Below, in pieces: positions 35,906-45,615 of a stretch of 51,290 bases of DNA (the stretch's first letter is position 1; the number at the start of each line of letters is the position of its first letter). Source of the stretch: Maricaulis salignorans (GTDB taxonomy: Bacteria > Pseudomonadota > Alphaproteobacteria > Caulobacterales > Maricaulaceae); assembly GCF_900103475.1 (NCBI RefSeq), contig NZ_FNHG01000021.1:1-51290 (forward strand). Direction: 5' to 3'. The position numbers and the translations under genes were made by a program. The notes under the pieces were generated by a model. That model did no database searches, was not told the DNA's origin, and saw nothing but the letters and a program-made list of their open reading frames with translations.

Positions 35906-37053
35906 TTGGCCTGCAAAAGCCCGCCCGGCAAAATATTGACCTCCCCCGCCATTTCCAGTTCCAGGATTATAGCGCCGATCGCCCCGGCGGGGATGGCGGC
36001 CTGGCGCGATAATTCATCGGCCGAGATCGGTGTGGGCGACAGCAGGGCGCGAACGCGGTCAACCGGATCGGCCGGCGCGGGGATATCGGAGGTCTGATCC
36101 GGCATCGGCCAGTCGACAACTTCAAGCGCCTCATCCTCCAGCCCGTTGCCATCATGGCCCGGTTCAAGTCCTTCACGCTCAATGGCCGGTGTGTTCTCCA
36201 GTATGGCCAGGACATCCTCCACGCTTTCAATCAGATGCGCGCCGTCGCGCAATAATTGATTGCCGCCCCTTGCGCGCGGGTCGAGCGGTGAACCGGGAAC
36301 GGCCATCACTTCGCGGCCCTGTTCAGCGGCAAAGCGGGCGGTGATGAGCGAGCCGGATTTCACTGCCGCTTCAACCACTAACACCCCGGACGACAGGCCG
36401 GAGATCAAGCGATTGCGGCGCGGAAAATCGCGCGCCGTCGGCAAGCATCCCAGGGCGACTTCGGAGACCAGCAAGCCCTGCTGAGCGATGGCGTGGTGCA
36501 GTTCGTAATGCTCGGGCGGATATATGTAATCCAGCCCGCCTGCGAGGACGGCGATGGTTCCGGTCTCGAGCGCCCCGGCGTGGGCGGCGCCATCAATGCC
36601 GCGTGCCAGACCGGAGACAATCACAATGCCGGCCGAGCCCAGACCATGGGCAAGCTGTCGCGAAAAGCGCAGGCCCGCGGCCGAGGCATTGCGCGCGCCG
36701 ACCATGGCACAACAGGGTCTTGTCGCCAGTTCGAGGCGGCCCTTGACGAGGATAAGCGGCGGTGGAGCGGGGATACAGGCGAGGGCGTGGGGAAAATCCG
36801 GCTCGCAATGGGCCAGAAGGCGGACGCCGGCGCGGTCTATGGCGTCGATTTCGGCCTCGGCGCGCTCGCGCGGCGGGATGGCGGGGCGGGGCGATCCGCT
36901 TGTCCTGGCAAGGCCGGGCAGGGCATTGATGGCAGCTTCGGCGCTACCGAAACGGGCGAGCAACCGGGCAAAGCTGACGGGGCCGATGCGCGGCGTTCTT
37001 GCCAGGCGCAACCAGTCACATCGCTCGCTATAGCTCAGTTCTGCCGACCTCAC
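35893..37053 (-). CDS. dprA: DNA-processing protein DprA
   Basis: A 386-aa protein that loads RecA on incoming single-stranded DNA during transformation. An N-terminal SAM-like region (1-70) is followed by the Rossmann DprA core (about 75-290: MVGARNASAAGLRFS, VSGLARGIDGAAH, RNRLISGLSSGVLVVEA and GSLITARFAAEQGREVMAVPG, the last two given in part). A C-terminal winged-helix-like domain lies at 325-385. The start is GTG. It is the last gene of the pyrB-pyrC'-plsY group; topA, often next in relatives, is not here. Confidence 0.93.
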   Translation of the reverse strand: MRSAELSYSERCDWLRLARTPRIGPVSFARLLARFGSAEAAINALPGLARTSGSPRPAIPPRERAEAEIDAIDRAGVRLLAHCEPDFPHALACIPAPPPLILVKGRLELATRPCCAMVGARNASAAGLRFSRQLAHGLGSAGIVIVSGLARGIDGAAHAGALETGTIAVLAGGLDYIYPPEHYELHHAIAQQGLLVSEVALGCLPTARDFPRRNRLISGLSSGVLVVEAAVKSGSLITARFAAEQGREVMAVPGSPLDPRARGGNQLLRDGAHLIESVEDVLAILENTPAIEREGLEPGHDGNGLEDEALEVVDWPMPDQTSDIPAPADPVDRVRALLSPTPISADELSRQAAIPAGAIGAIILELEMAGEVNILPGGLLQANQSS

Positions 37054-37137
37054 GGCAGCCTCCGAATCTGCCCTGCCTTTGCCTGCTGCGGATTTGCCGC
37101 CCGTCTGTCCTTCGTATGCTGCCCGTGTGCCGTTGGT

Positions 37138-37770
37138 TCAGGTTTCGTCTGCCGTAGACTCACCGTCGGCTGGCGTCTTCTTGCCACCACCGATGCGCGG
37201 CTCCTCACCCTTGAGGATGCGCCCGATATTCGCCCGGTGCAGCCAGTAGATCATCACGGCGAGCAGCCCGGTCATGATCGCGACATCGGGCCGGCCGAGG
37301 ACCAGCGCCGCGACCGGTGCGGCCAGCGCACCGACCAGGGCGCCGAGCGAGGACATGCGGAAAATCGCTGCCGTGATCAGCCAGCTGGCGATCACCGCCA
37401 GCCCGACCGGCCAGGACACGACCAGCACCGTGCCGACGAAAGTCGCGACGCCCTTGCCGCCCTTGAAATTGAGCCAGACCGGAAAGCAATGCCCGGCGAA
37501 GGCAGCGGCCCCGGCGACCAGGCCGGCCGTGGTGCCGAGGAAAAAGCCGAAGATCGCCGCGGCGATGCCCGCCTTGCCGGCATCGAGCAGCAAGGTGGCC
37601 AGCGCCAGATCCTTGCGCCCGGTACGCAACACATTGGTCGCGCCGATATTGCCCGAACCGATGGCGCGGATATCGCCCAGCCCGGCCAGCTTGGTGATCA
37701 CCAGGCCGAAAGGGATGGAGCCGAGCAGATAGCCGGCCAGTGCCGCGATCAGAATAAAAAGCGCATTCAT
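37138..37770 (-). CDS. plsY: Glycerol-3-phosphate acyltransferase PlsY
   Basis: A 210-aa membrane enzyme that acylates glycerol-3-phosphate with acyl-phosphate, the first step of phospholipid synthesis. Family motifs: GYLLGSIPFGLVI, IGSGNIGATNVLRTG, GHCFPVWLNFKGGKGVAT and a final YWLHRANIGRILKGEEP. About five membrane spans. It starts 6 nt after the pyrC' stop. The C-terminal tail is polar and extends past the family core. Confidence 0.95.
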   Translation of the reverse strand: MNALFILIAALAGYLLGSIPFGLVITKLAGLGDIRAIGSGNIGATNVLRTGRKDLALATLLLDAGKAGIAAAIFGFFLGTTAGLVAGAAAFAGHCFPVWLNFKGGKGVATFVGTVLVVSWPVGLAVIASWLITAAIFRMSSLGALVGALAAPVAALVLGRPDVAIMTGLLAVMIYWLHRANIGRILKGEEPRIGGGKKTPADGESTADET

Positions 37771-37776
37771 TACGAT

Positions 37777-39054
37777 CTACCCGTCATGGTTGTGTATATT
37801 GATCCCGCCGACGAAGCTTTGCAAGACCCGCCCCTGGAAACGCCGTCCCGACCAGGCGCAATTGGCGCGCGGCGAGGCGAGCGCATCGGCATCGACGACC
37901 CAGGGAATATCGCCATCGATCAGGATCAGGTCGGCCGGAGCGCCCGCTGTGACACGCCCCTGGGGCAGGCCGAGCAGATCGGCGGGGCCGCAGGTCAGGA
38001 CGCGTAGGGCGTCGATCAGTTCCAACTGGCCATCATGGACCAGGCCGAGCATGGCGCCGAGCAAAGTCTCGACGCTCAATGTGCCGGAGATCGCCAGCGC
38101 AAACGGTTCGCCCTTGTCGTCAAACGGGGTCGGGCGGTGATCGGAGACGACGGCATTGATCTCGCCATTGATGACGGCCTCGACCAGGGCGCGGCGATCC
38201 AGTTCCGAGCGCAGGGGCGGATCCATGCGGAAAGCCGAATCGAGATCACCGGCGTCGGTTTCATTGAGGGTGAGGTGAGCGACGGCCACGGTTGCGGCGA
38301 TTTCGATGTCGCGCGAGCGGACATGGCGCAGCGCATCCAGCCCGGCCTCGGTCGAGAGCCGGTCGATGAGGAGTTTGCCGCCGGAAAGCTCGGCCAGGCT
38401 GGCATCACGCTCGATGGCGATGCGTTCGGAGATGGCGGGTTCCGAGGGCAGGCCCATGCGCGCCGACCAGTCGCTTTCCAATGCCACCGTGCCGGCGGAA
38501 AGCTCGGCATCGGCCGGGCGCGAAGCGAGCCAGAAATCGAACTGGCTGGAATAGGCCAGGACGCGCCGCATCACCCGGCTGTCGGCGATCGGCCGGTCGC
38601 CATTGCCGACCATGACGGCGCCGCAGCGTGCCAGCAGCCCGATCTCGGCCATTTGCTCGCCCGCAAGGCCCACCGTGGCGGCACCAGCCGCGAGGAAGCG
38701 CACACCATGATCGCTGAATGTGCGCACCAGCGCGGCGAGGCTGTCAGGGCTGTCCTGCGGCGTGCGGGCATTGGGCGCCAGCATGAGTGTGCCGACACCG
38801 CCGCGCGCGGCTCCCGCCGCCAGCGAGCCCATCGTCTCGCCATCGGGGGTGAGGCCGGGTTCCCTGGCGGTGCGCAGATCGATCAGCGCCGGGGCGAGGA
38901 TACGGCCACGCGCATCAATGATCTCGTCGCAGGCATCGATATCGATATCCGGTCCGGCCTCGATGATGATGCCGTCCTCGACCACCACACCGCCGGGCCC
39001 GTCATAATCAGAGGCTGGATCGACCAGGCGTGCATTGATGATGGCAAACATCAT
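37777..39054 (-). CDS. pyrC: Dihydroorotase-like protein PyrC', probably non-catalytic
   Basis: A 425-aa amidohydrolase-fold protein homologous to class I dihydroorotase. The metal-binding His-x-His after the first strand is lost: canonical LIDLHVHLREPG reads LIDLRTAREPG at 57-67. Asp in VVSDHRPTPFDDKG remains. Such pseudo-dihydroorotases (PyrX) hold PyrB in a complex in Pseudomonas and others, while another pyrC supplies activity. Overlap with pyrB by 4 nt (ATGA) fits a PyrB partner. Two ATGs start the frame; either could be used. Confidence 0.85.
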   Translation of the reverse strand: MMFAIINARLVDPASDYDGPGGVVVEDGIIIEAGPDIDIDACDEIIDARGRILAPALIDLRTAREPGLTPDGETMGSLAAGAARGGVGTLMLAPNARTPQDSPDSLAALVRTFSDHGVRFLAAGAATVGLAGEQMAEIGLLARCGAVMVGNGDRPIADSRVMRRVLAYSSQFDFWLASRPADAELSAGTVALESDWSARMGLPSEPAISERIAIERDASLAELSGGKLLIDRLSTEAGLDALRHVRSRDIEIAATVAVAHLTLNETDAGDLDSAFRMDPPLRSELDRRALVEAVINGEINAVVSDHRPTPFDDKGEPFALAISGTLSVETLLGAMLGLVHDGQLELIDALRVLTCGPADLLGLPQGRVTAGAPADLILIDGDIPWVVDADALASPRANCAWSGRRFQGRVLQSFVGGINIHNHDG

Positions 39055-40013
39055 GATCCATATCCCTTGCGGATATTGGTGCCGATCAGTTCCAGCATCG
39101 CCATGCGTATGGCGACACCGCTCTCGACCTGATCGAGGATCAGGCTGATCTCGGGATCATCGGCGAGGCGGGTATGGATTTCGACACCGCGATTCATGGG
39201 TCCCGGATGCAGCACCAGCACGTCCGGTGAGGCGACTTCGAGGCGTTCATGCGTCAGCCCGAACAGGTGGAAGAATTCCCGCTCAGACGGCACGAAACTG
39301 CCCGTCATGCGCTCTTTCTGCTGCCGCAGCGCCATCACCGCATCACAGCCGACCAGCGCCGCATCGAGATCATGGAAGACCTCGACACCCCATTGGTCGA
39401 CATCGGTTGGCAAAAGGGTTGGCGGGGCACACAGGCGGATTTCGGCACCGAGAATATTCAGCAGGCCGATATTGGAGCGCGCGACGCGGCTGTGCAGGAT
39501 ATCGCCGACGATCAGGATCCGCCGCCCGCCGACCGAGCCCCAGCGCTGGGCCAGGGTGAAACTGTCGAGCAGCGCCTGGGTCGGGTGTTCATGCATGCCA
39601 TCTCCGGCATTGATCACGGACAGCCCGGTCGCCTCGGCAAGGAATTTCGGTGCCCCGGTCGCCGGATGGCGCACCACGAGAATATCGGGCTGCATCGCCG
39701 CCAGGGTGCGCGCCGTATCCGACAGGCTCTCGCCCTTCGAGGTCGACGAAGAGGCCATGGCGAAATTGACAACATCGGCGCCGAGCCGCTTGCCCGCCAT
39801 TTCGAAACTGCCCTGGGTGCGCGTCGAGGCCTCGAAGAACAGGTTGAGCACGGTCAGCCCGCGTAAGCCGTCCGAGGATTTGTCCGGCGTGCGGTTGCGC
39901 TTGAGGAAGACCTCGGCGCGCTCGAAAATGATCGCGATATCAACGGGATTGAGGTCGGCCACCGATAGAAGGTGACGGTGAGGGAAATCGTAGGAAAATT
40001 CCGCGCGGCTCAT
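39051..40013 (-). CDS. pyrB: Aspartate carbamoyltransferase PyrB
   Basis: A 320-aa catalytic chain that makes carbamoyl-aspartate in pyrimidine synthesis. The carbamoyl-phosphate loop FFEASTRTQGSF (59-70), SSSTSKGES, INAGDGMHEHPTQALLD and HPGPMNRGVEI are all present. No regulatory chain gene pyrI is adjacent; a non-catalytic PyrC' follows instead. GGGAGGCGGG precedes the ATG, and a promoter lies at 40055-40083. First gene of the pyrB-pyrC'-plsY-dprA group. Confidence 0.96.
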   Translation of the reverse strand: MSRAEFSYDFPHRHLLSVADLNPVDIAIIFERAEVFLKRNRTPDKSSDGLRGLTVLNLFFEASTRTQGSFEMAGKRLGADVVNFAMASSSTSKGESLSDTARTLAAMQPDILVVRHPATGAPKFLAEATGLSVINAGDGMHEHPTQALLDSFTLAQRWGSVGGRRILIVGDILHSRVARSNIGLLNILGAEIRLCAPPTLLPTDVDQWGVEVFHDLDAALVGCDAVMALRQQKERMTGSFVPSEREFFHLFGLTHERLEVASPDVLVLHPGPMNRGVEIHTRLADDPEISLILDQVESGVAIRMAMLELIGTNIRKGYGS

Positions 40014-40054
40014 CCCGCCTCCCGCTTAAAGCGACCCGCCCAAGGGGTCGGCGC

Positions 40055-40083
40055 GGTATAGGCGGCGAGGCGGGGCGTGGCAA
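40055..40083 (-). promoter_or_regulatory. Promoter for pyrB operon
   Basis: On the minus strand TTGCCA (40083-40078) and TATACC (40060-40055) are 17 nt apart. RNA would start about 35 nt before the pyrB ATG. The -35 element lies next to the edge of repeat copy A, so that repeat could affect promoter context. Confidence 0.45.
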
Positions 40084-40091
40084 GGGGGGCG

Positions 40092-40244
40092 TTTCCCTCT
40101 CCATGAGGAGAGGGTGCCCGGCAGGGCGGGTGAGGCGGGCCATGTGCACAGCGCAGGACTGGCGCAGCGGACGCTAATCGCCGACCGGTGGTGTTTCCCC
40201 CCTCATCCGCCCTTCGGGCACCTTCTCCCCGTGGGAGAAGGAAG
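40092..40244 (+). repeat. Dispersed hairpin repeat, copy A
   Basis: It begins with a perfect hairpin (CCCTCTCC, loop ATGA, GGAGAGGG) and continues GGCAGGGCGGGTGAGGCGGG and GCTAATCGCCGACCGG. It ends with a second hairpin (CCTTCTCCC, loop CGT, GGGAGAAGG). It fills the gap between pyrB and the AEC transporter gene. Copy B at 45616 shares its full length and copy C at 49416 its left part. Confidence 0.85.
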
Positions 40245-40252
40245 GGGGGCGG

Positions 40253-41161
40253 CTAGCCCAGCAGCCAGAGCCAGAACGGGATGGTGATGAAGCAGAACAG
40301 CGTAGAAGCCGTGATGTCGCCGGCGGAATAGGGGGCGTCACCGCCCATTTGCTGGGCCAGGACATAGGCCGAGCCGGCGCCGGGTGAGGAACCGGTCAGC
40401 AGGAGGATGGTCAGCGGGATGCCCTCCAGGCCCATGGCTCGGCCAACGCCGTAGAAGACCAATGGCCCGACCATGAGCTTGAGGAAGACCGACAGGGCCA
40501 GCAGGCGTGGCCGTGCGCGCATGGTCGTAAAGCTCAGTCCGGCGCCAACCGAGAGCAGGATAAGCGGCAGGGCGGCTTCGCCCAGCAGGGAAAGCGTGTC
40601 GGTCAGGGCGGCCGGGACGGGGATGTGGGCCAGATTGACCACGCCGCCTGCGACCGAGCCGAGGATGAGCGGGTTGGTGACGATGCGGTAGAGGATGGAG
40701 CGCCAGTTCGGCGCCGCGCCTTCACCCCAGACCGCCAGGGCGGCGACGCACTCGATATTCACCAGCGGGATGGAGACGACCATCACCAGGGCGACAAGGA
40801 TTTCGCCCTGGTCGCCGAACAGCGCGATGCCGAGCGCCAGGATCAGCATCCCGTTCCAGCGGCACACCGCCTGGAAGACGCTGGTATAGGTCGGGTCGGG
40901 GATTTTCAGCGCCGGTTTGAGCGCCAGCATGATGACGGCCATCGCCAGAAAGCCGAGCACTGAGGCGATCAGGAAGGGGCCCAGCGTGATCGATGAGAGG
41001 TCGGCGCGGGCGATGGCTGTAAACAGCAGGGCCGGCGACAGGCCGAGATAAGCCAGGCGCGAGACCGGGCCCCAGCTATTGTCCGGCAACAAGCCGGAAC
41101 GGCGCAGCAGCCAGCCGATGGCGATGACACCGAAGATCGGGAAGAGGGCGGCGAGGATCAT
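40253..41161 (-). CDS. AEC family transporter (auxin efflux carrier-like)
   Basis: A 302-aa membrane transporter of the AEC/bile-acid-sodium superfamily with about ten helices. The N-terminal FPIFGVIAIGWLLRRSG and the two inverted halves fit, including LLTGSSPGAGSAYVLAQQMG in the second half, where family members have the substrate-crossing helix. Possible substrates are organic acids such as malate or malonate; none can be assigned. It starts 3 nt after ruvX and is likely in one operon with it. Confidence 0.88.
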   Translation of the reverse strand: MILAALFPIFGVIAIGWLLRRSGLLPDNSWGPVSRLAYLGLSPALLFTAIARADLSSITLGPFLIASVLGFLAMAVIMLALKPALKIPDPTYTSVFQAVCRWNGMLILALGIALFGDQGEILVALVMVVSIPLVNIECVAALAVWGEGAAPNWRSILYRIVTNPLILGSVAGGVVNLAHIPVPAALTDTLSLLGEAALPLILLSVGAGLSFTTMRARPRLLALSVFLKLMVGPLVFYGVGRAMGLEGIPLTILLLTGSSPGAGSAYVLAQQMGGDAPYSAGDITASTLFCFITIPFWLWLLG

Positions 41162-41164
41162 GGC

Positions 41165-41614
41165 CTATAAATGCTCCAGCCGGTCGAGCACGCTGCGCAA
41201 TATATTGGCGGCAGCATGGGCATCGATGACTTCCTTGCGGCGCTCGCGGCGCATGCCCGCGGAGATCAGCGCCTCGGTGGCCTCGAAGGTTGAGAGGCGT
41301 TCATCCTGGAAGATGATCGGGATATCGCGCAGATTGATCAGATTGCGGGCCAGGGCGCGAGAGGACTGGGCACGTGCGCCTTCCGATCCGTCCATATTAT
41401 AGGGCAGGCCGATCACCAGGCCGACCGCCTTGCGCTCATCATAGAGCTGGAAAATGCGGGCCGCGTCATGGGTGAACTTCGTGCGCTGAATGGTTTCCAC
41501 CGGCGTGGCGAGCCCGCGCGTGGCACCACAGGCCGCAACACCAATCGTCTTGGAGCCCGGATCGAGCGCAAGGATCGGGCCTTGGGCTAAGTCTTCAAGG
41601 TCAATCAGGGCCAT
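41165..41614 (-). CDS. ruvX: RuvX/YqgF RNase H-like nuclease
   Basis: A 149-aa RNase-H-fold protein (YqgF), proposed Holliday-junction resolvase or rRNA-processing nuclease. [14 protein letters not shown] carries the first catalytic Asp. [24 protein letters not shown] and a C-terminal DAHAAANIL complete the active-site set. It is divergent from gatC, an arrangement common in alphaproteobacteria. A perfect TTGACGG -35 lies upstream, spaced so that RNA may start at the ATG. Confidence 0.93.
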   Translation of the reverse strand: MALIDLEDLAQGPILALDPGSKTIGVAACGATRGLATPVETIQRTKFTHDAARIFQLYDERKAVGLVIGLPYNMDGSEGARAQSSRALARNLINLRDIPIIFQDERLSTFEATEALISAGMRRERRKEVIDAHAAANILRSVLDRLEHL

Positions 41615-41620
41615 GGGTTC

Positions 41621-41683
41621 GAAATGCTCCGAGTGCGGTTTGCCGTCAAGCTTTCTTGCACCTGCGAAGACGTATTGCTACTC
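41621..41683. promoter_or_regulatory. Back-to-back promoters for ruvX and gatC
   Basis: Plus strand (gatC): TTGCACC 41656-41662 and GCTACTC 41677-41683, 14 nt apart. Minus strand (ruvX): TTGACGG 41649-41643 and a weaker GCATTTC 41627-41621, 15 nt apart. The two -35 elements are only 6 nt from one another, so the two polymerases would compete for this site. Confidence 0.5.
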
Positions 41684-41714
41684 AGTCGGCATCGATTGCC
41701 CGGAGCTGATTTCC

Positions 41715-42002
41715 ATGTCCGTCACCGCTGATGATGTGCGCCGCATTGCCCGGCTTGCACGCCTTGCCGAACCCAAAGACCGAATCGACACGCTGGTCGG
41801 CGAGTTGAACGGGATTCTCGCCTGGATCGAACAGCTCAACGAGGTTGATGTCGAAGGCGTCGAGCCGATGACCACACCGGTCAAATTCCCGCTGCCGCAG
41901 CGCGAGGATATCGTCAATGATGGCGGGATTCGCGACAAGGTGCTGGCCAATGCGCCCAGCAGCGAAGACGGATTTTTCGTTGTGCCCAAGAGCGTGGAAT
42001 AG
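41715..42002 (+). CDS. gatC: Amidotransferase subunit GatC
   Basis: A 95-aa structural subunit of GatCAB, which converts Glu-tRNA(Gln) and/or Asp-tRNA(Asn) to the amide form. [35 protein letters not shown] and [12 protein letters not shown] are family marks. GGAG precedes the ATG; the promoter is at 41656-41683. gatA starts 5 nt after its stop. Confidence 0.95.
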   Translation: MSVTADDVRRIARLARLAEPKDRIDTLVGELNGILAWIEQLNEVDVEGVEPMTTPVKFPLPQREDIVNDGGIRDKVLANAPSSEDGFFVVPKSVE

Positions 42003-42007
42003 AGACC

Positions 42008-43480
42008 ATGAGCGATCTCCTCAAACTCTCCCTTACCGATGTCACCGCCAAGCTGCGGGCGCGCGAAGTCTCCGCGACCGAATTGGCGAAAGAAGCGCTG
42101 GCCGCCTGCCGGTCGGCCCAGGGCGCGCTGAATGCCTTCACGGCGTTTGATGAAGCCAAGACCATGGCGATGGCGAAAGCCTCTGACGAGCGCCTGGCGC
42201 GCGGCGAGGGCGGGCTGCTGGAAGGCGCGCCGCTGGCGATCAAGGATCTGTTCGCGGTTGAAGGCGTCTCGACGACGGCTTCCTCGAACATCCTCAAGGG
42301 GTTCAAACCGCCCTATGAGAGCTCGGTGACCCAGTCCTGGTGGGATAATGGCGGCGTCTTCCTGTGCAAGACCTCGATGGACGAGTTTGCGATGGGCTCC
42401 TCCAACGAGACCTCCAATACCGGTCCGGTCAACAACCCCTGGAAGGGCGCCAAGGGCGAGACCCTGACACCGGGGGGTTCCTCGGGTGGTTCGGCGACCG
42501 CAGTTGCCGCCGACTTGTGCTTTGGCGCGACCGGCACCGATACCGGCGGCTCGATCCGCCAGCCGGCTTCGTTTACGGGCACGGTCGGCGTAAAGGGCAC
42601 ATATGGGCGCACCTCGCGCTGGGGCGCGATCGCCTTTGCCTCCTCGCTCGACCATCCGGGCCCGTTTGCCAAGACGGTCAAGGATGGCGCCATGCTGCTG
42701 CAGGCGATGTCGGGCCATGACCCCAAGGATTCGACGTCCTTGCCCAACGAAGTCCCCGATTTCGTCGCCGCCTGTGGCCGCTCGGTCAAGGGCCTGCGCA
42801 TTGGCGTGCCGAAGGAATACCGCGTCGATGGCATGCCCGACGAGATCGAGCAGGCCTGGCAGCAGGGCATTGAATGGCTCAAGGCCGCCGGCTGCGAGAT
42901 CGTCGACATCTCCCTGCCGCACACCAAATACGCCCTGCCGGCCTATTACATCGTCGCGCCGGCGGAAGCCTCGTCCAATCTCGCCCGCTATGACGGCATG
43001 CGCTACGGCAATCGCGTCGAGGGCAAGGATCTGACCGAGACCTATGAGAAGACCCGCGCGAGCGGTTTCGGCACCGAGGTCCAGCGCCGCATCATGATCG
43101 GCACCTATGTGCTCTCGGCCGGGTATTACGACGCCTATTATCTGCGCGCCCTGAAAGTGCGCACGCGCATCCTGCAGGATTTCGACCAGGCTTTCGAAAA
43201 GGTCGATGCCATCCTGACGCCGTCCGCACCGTCGGCGGCCTTCCCGTTGGGGTCGAAATCGAATGACCCGATCGCGATGTATCTCAATGACGTCTTCACC
43301 GTGACCGCCAATCTGGCCGGTGTGCCCGCCATGTCGGTGCCCGCCGGGCTCGACAAGGATGGCCTGCCGCTGGGGCTGCAGATCATCACCAAGGCGCTCG
43401 ACGAGGAGACGATGTTTACCGTCGGTGCCGCGCTCGAGGATGCCGCCGGCTTCACCGCCAAACCGGCCAAATGGTGGTAG
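42008..43480 (+). CDS. gatA: Amidotransferase subunit GatA
   Basis: A 490-aa amidase-signature enzyme that frees ammonia from glutamine. The Ser-cisSer-Lys triad is intact: Lys79 in APLAIKD, Ser158 in [10 protein letters not shown] and nucleophile Ser182 in DTGGSIRQP. The C-terminal [18 protein letters not shown] is typical. It is cotranscribed with gatC and two small membrane protein genes before gatB. Confidence 0.97.
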   Translation: MSDLLKLSLTDVTAKLRAREVSATELAKEALAACRSAQGALNAFTAFDEAKTMAMAKASDERLARGEGGLLEGAPLAIKDLFAVEGVSTTASSNILKGFKPPYESSVTQSWWDNGGVFLCKTSMDEFAMGSSNETSNTGPVNNPWKGAKGETLTPGGSSGGSATAVAADLCFGATGTDTGGSIRQPASFTGTVGVKGTYGRTSRWGAIAFASSLDHPGPFAKTVKDGAMLLQAMSGHDPKDSTSLPNEVPDFVAACGRSVKGLRIGVPKEYRVDGMPDEIEQAWQQGIEWLKAAGCEIVDISLPHTKYALPAYYIVAPAEASSNLARYDGMRYGNRVEGKDLTETYEKTRASGFGTEVQRRIMIGTYVLSAGYYDAYYLRALKVRTRILQDFDQAFEKVDAILTPSAPSAAFPLGSKSNDPIAMYLNDVFTVTANLAGVPAMSVPAGLDKDGLPLGLQIITKALDEETMFTVGAALEDAAGFTAKPAKWW

Positions 43481-43484
43481 GGCG

Positions 43485-43760
43485 ATGAGCGAGAACACGC
43501 CCGTCGAGACCCCGGAAGAGACGCCGGACGCCAAGCCCCGGAGCGTGATGGACCGCATCATGTTTGCGGTGATCGCCCTGATGTGCGCGATGTTCGGCCT
43601 GCCGATGGTGTATTCCAGTGGCACGGTGGTCGGCGCGATGTTTGCCGGGACGATGCCCAGCCTGTGGACCATCGCGCTGGCGCCGATCGGACTGGCGCTG
43701 GTCTATGCCGCGATCCGCCTGGCAATGGTGGCGCTGATGCCGAACAAGCGCGCGCCATGA
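43485..43760 (+). CDS. Small two-TM protein between gatA and gatB
   Basis: A 91-aa protein with a polar N-terminus (TPVETPEETPD) and two hydrophobic segments (about 24-48 and 58-84). No family recognised. ATG 4 nt after gatA; overlaps the next gene by 4 nt (ATGA). Its place inside the gat group implies co-expression, not necessarily a shared role. Confidence 0.7.
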   Translation: MSENTPVETPEETPDAKPRSVMDRIMFAVIALMCAMFGLPMVYSSGTVVGAMFAGTMPSLWTIALAPIGLALVYAAIRLAMVALMPNKRAP

Positions 43761-44038
43761 GCCCTGCGCCGGCACCGGCAGCGGTCAAGCTGATCCGCCC
43801 GGCAATCTATGCCGGCGTGCTGGTCTGCCTGTTGGGTGCGGCGCTGGTCGCGGAGAAGCTGGAGTTCGGTCTGCCGCTGGTGGCCGAGATCATCCTGCTG
43901 GCGACGGGCGTGGCGATCCTGGTATTCGGCCTGCTCGCATCGCTGTCCTGGCGGGGCCTCCAGGCGGCGATGGCGAATGAGGCGGCGGGCAATGCCCCGT
44001 TGCCCTGTGATGACGATGACGATGATGAGGACGACTAG
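43757..44038 (+). CDS. Small two-TM protein with acidic tail
   Basis: A 93-aa protein with two hydrophobic segments (about 16-32 and 38-63) and a striking run of Asp/Glu at the very C-terminus (CDDDDDDEDD). Coupled by ATGA to the preceding membrane protein, so the two probably work together. No family recognised. gatB follows after 82 nt. Confidence 0.68.
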   Translation: MSPAPAPAAVKLIRPAIYAGVLVCLLGAALVAEKLEFGLPLVAEIILLATGVAILVFGLLASLSWRGLQAAMANEAAGNAPLPCDDDDDDEDD

Positions 44039-44120
44039 CGCGTCCGGACTATGTATGTGGGCGATAATCTGGATGGCGTGCTGACGCCCATCCATGAAGG
44101 CTTTGAAGAGGCAGACCGAC

Positions 44121-45614
44121 ATGAGTGAACACACCTATCGCATCACCGGTTCCACCGGCGAGTGGGAAGTCGTGATGGGGCTTGAAGTGCATGCCCAGGT
44201 CGTTTCCAACTCGAAGCTCTTCTCGGGCGCCTCGACCGCCTTCGGCGCGGACCCCAATACCCAGGTCTCGCTGGTCGATGCGGCGATGCCGGGCATGTTG
44301 CCGGTGATCAATCACGCCGTCGTCGAACAGGCGGTGAAGACCGGGCTGGGCCTCAATGCCGAGATCCATCTCTTCTCGCGCTTCGACCGCAAGAATTACT
44401 TCTACCCCGATCTGCCGCAGGGCTATCAGATCTCGCAATTCCAGTTCCCCATTGTCGGTGAGGGCGAGCTGGAATGCGAACGCGATGACGGCTCGCGCTT
44501 CACGGTCGGGATTGAACGCCTGCACCTGGAACAGGATGCCGGCAAGTCGATCCATGATCTCGATCCGAACTCGACCTATGTCGATCTCAACCGTTCCGGC
44601 GTCGCCCTGATGGAGATCGTCTCCAAGCCGCATATCCGCTCGCCCGAAGAGGCCTCGGCCTATGTTTCCAAACTGCGCTCCATCCTGCGCTATCTGGGCA
44701 CATGTGGCGGCGATATGGAAAAGGGCCAGCTGCGCGCCGACGTCAATGTTTCGGTCTGCCGCCCCGGTGGCTATGAGAAATTCCGCGAAACCGGTGATTT
44801 CAGCCATCTCGGCACGCGTTGCGAGATCAAGAATGTCAACTCCCTGCGCTTCATCCGCCAGGCGATCGATTTCGAGGCCCAGCGCCAGGTCGATCTGATC
44901 GAGGATGGTGGCACGGTGCAGCAGCAGACGCGTCTGTTCGACAGTGTTACCGGCGAGACGCGCTCGATGCGTTCCAAGGAAGAGGCGCATGATTACCGCT
45001 ACTTCCCCGATCCCGACCTGCTGCCGCTCGAGCTGGAGCAGGCCTGGGTCGACGAGATCAAGCGCAATCTGCCCGAATTGCCGGACGAGAAGCGCCATCG
45101 CCTGGTGACCGATCTCGGCCTGTCCGATTACGACGCCTCCGTTCTCGTTGCCGACAAGGACCGCGCCGATTATTTCGAGGCCGTCGCCGAGGGCCGCGAT
45201 GCCAAGCTGGCGTCGAGCTGGGTCAATAACGAGTTGTTCGGCCGCCTCAACAAGGAAGGCCTCTCCATCACCGAGAGCCCGGTCTCCGCGACCCAGCTCG
45301 GCCAGCTGATCGCGCTGATCAGCGATGACACCATCTCCGGCAAGATCGCCAAGGATGTGTTCGAGATCGTCTGGGACGAAGGCGGCGATCCGGCCGAGAT
45401 CGTCGAGGCGCGCGGCATGAAACAGGTCACCGATACCGGCGCCATCGAAGCCGTGATCGACCAGCTCATCACCGACAATCCGGAACAGGCCGCCCAGGTG
45501 AAGGAAAAGCCCAAGACGATGGGCTGGTTCGTCGGCCAGGTGATGAAGGCGATGCAGGGCAAGGCCAACCCGCAAGCGGTCAACGAGATCCTGGCGAAGA
45601 AGCTGCTGGGGTAA
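44121..45614 (+). CDS. gatB: Amidotransferase subunit GatB
   Basis: A 497-aa subunit that binds aminoacyl-tRNA and activates the acyl group with [54 protein letters not shown] and [16 protein letters not shown] mark the catalytic domain. The tail domain (about 350-497) ends in a YqeY-like [19 protein letters not shown] and helical C-terminus. A frame upstream at 44094 is not conserved-looking. Repeat copy B starts right after its stop. Confidence 0.96.
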   Translation: MSEHTYRITGSTGEWEVVMGLEVHAQVVSNSKLFSGASTAFGADPNTQVSLVDAAMPGMLPVINHAVVEQAVKTGLGLNAEIHLFSRFDRKNYFYPDLPQGYQISQFQFPIVGEGELECERDDGSRFTVGIERLHLEQDAGKSIHDLDPNSTYVDLNRSGVALMEIVSKPHIRSPEEASAYVSKLRSILRYLGTCGGDMEKGQLRADVNVSVCRPGGYEKFRETGDFSHLGTRCEIKNVNSLRFIRQAIDFEAQRQVDLIEDGGTVQQQTRLFDSVTGETRSMRSKEEAHDYRYFPDPDLLPLELEQAWVDEIKRNLPELPDEKRHRLVTDLGLSDYDASVLVADKDRADYFEAVAEGRDAKLASSWVNNELFGRLNKEGLSITESPVSATQLGQLIALISDDTISGKIAKDVFEIVWDEGGDPAEIVEARGMKQVTDTGAIEAVIDQLITDNPEQAAQVKEKPKTMGWFVGQVMKAMQGKANPQAVNEILAKKLLG

Positions 45615-45615
45615 T

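Noticed and set aside
36493-38007. A 504-codon plus-strand frame across dprA, plsY and pyrC'
   Set aside because: It is the complement of three conserved minus-strand genes and has no recognisable protein features.
41678-43672. A 664-codon open frame on the minus strand
   Set aside because: It lies fully opposite gatC and gatA, whose products are unmistakable. High GC makes long antisense frames common here. The same holds for the long minus-strand frames opposite gatB (44049-45728), mscS (49411-50889) and mccB (19149-21005).
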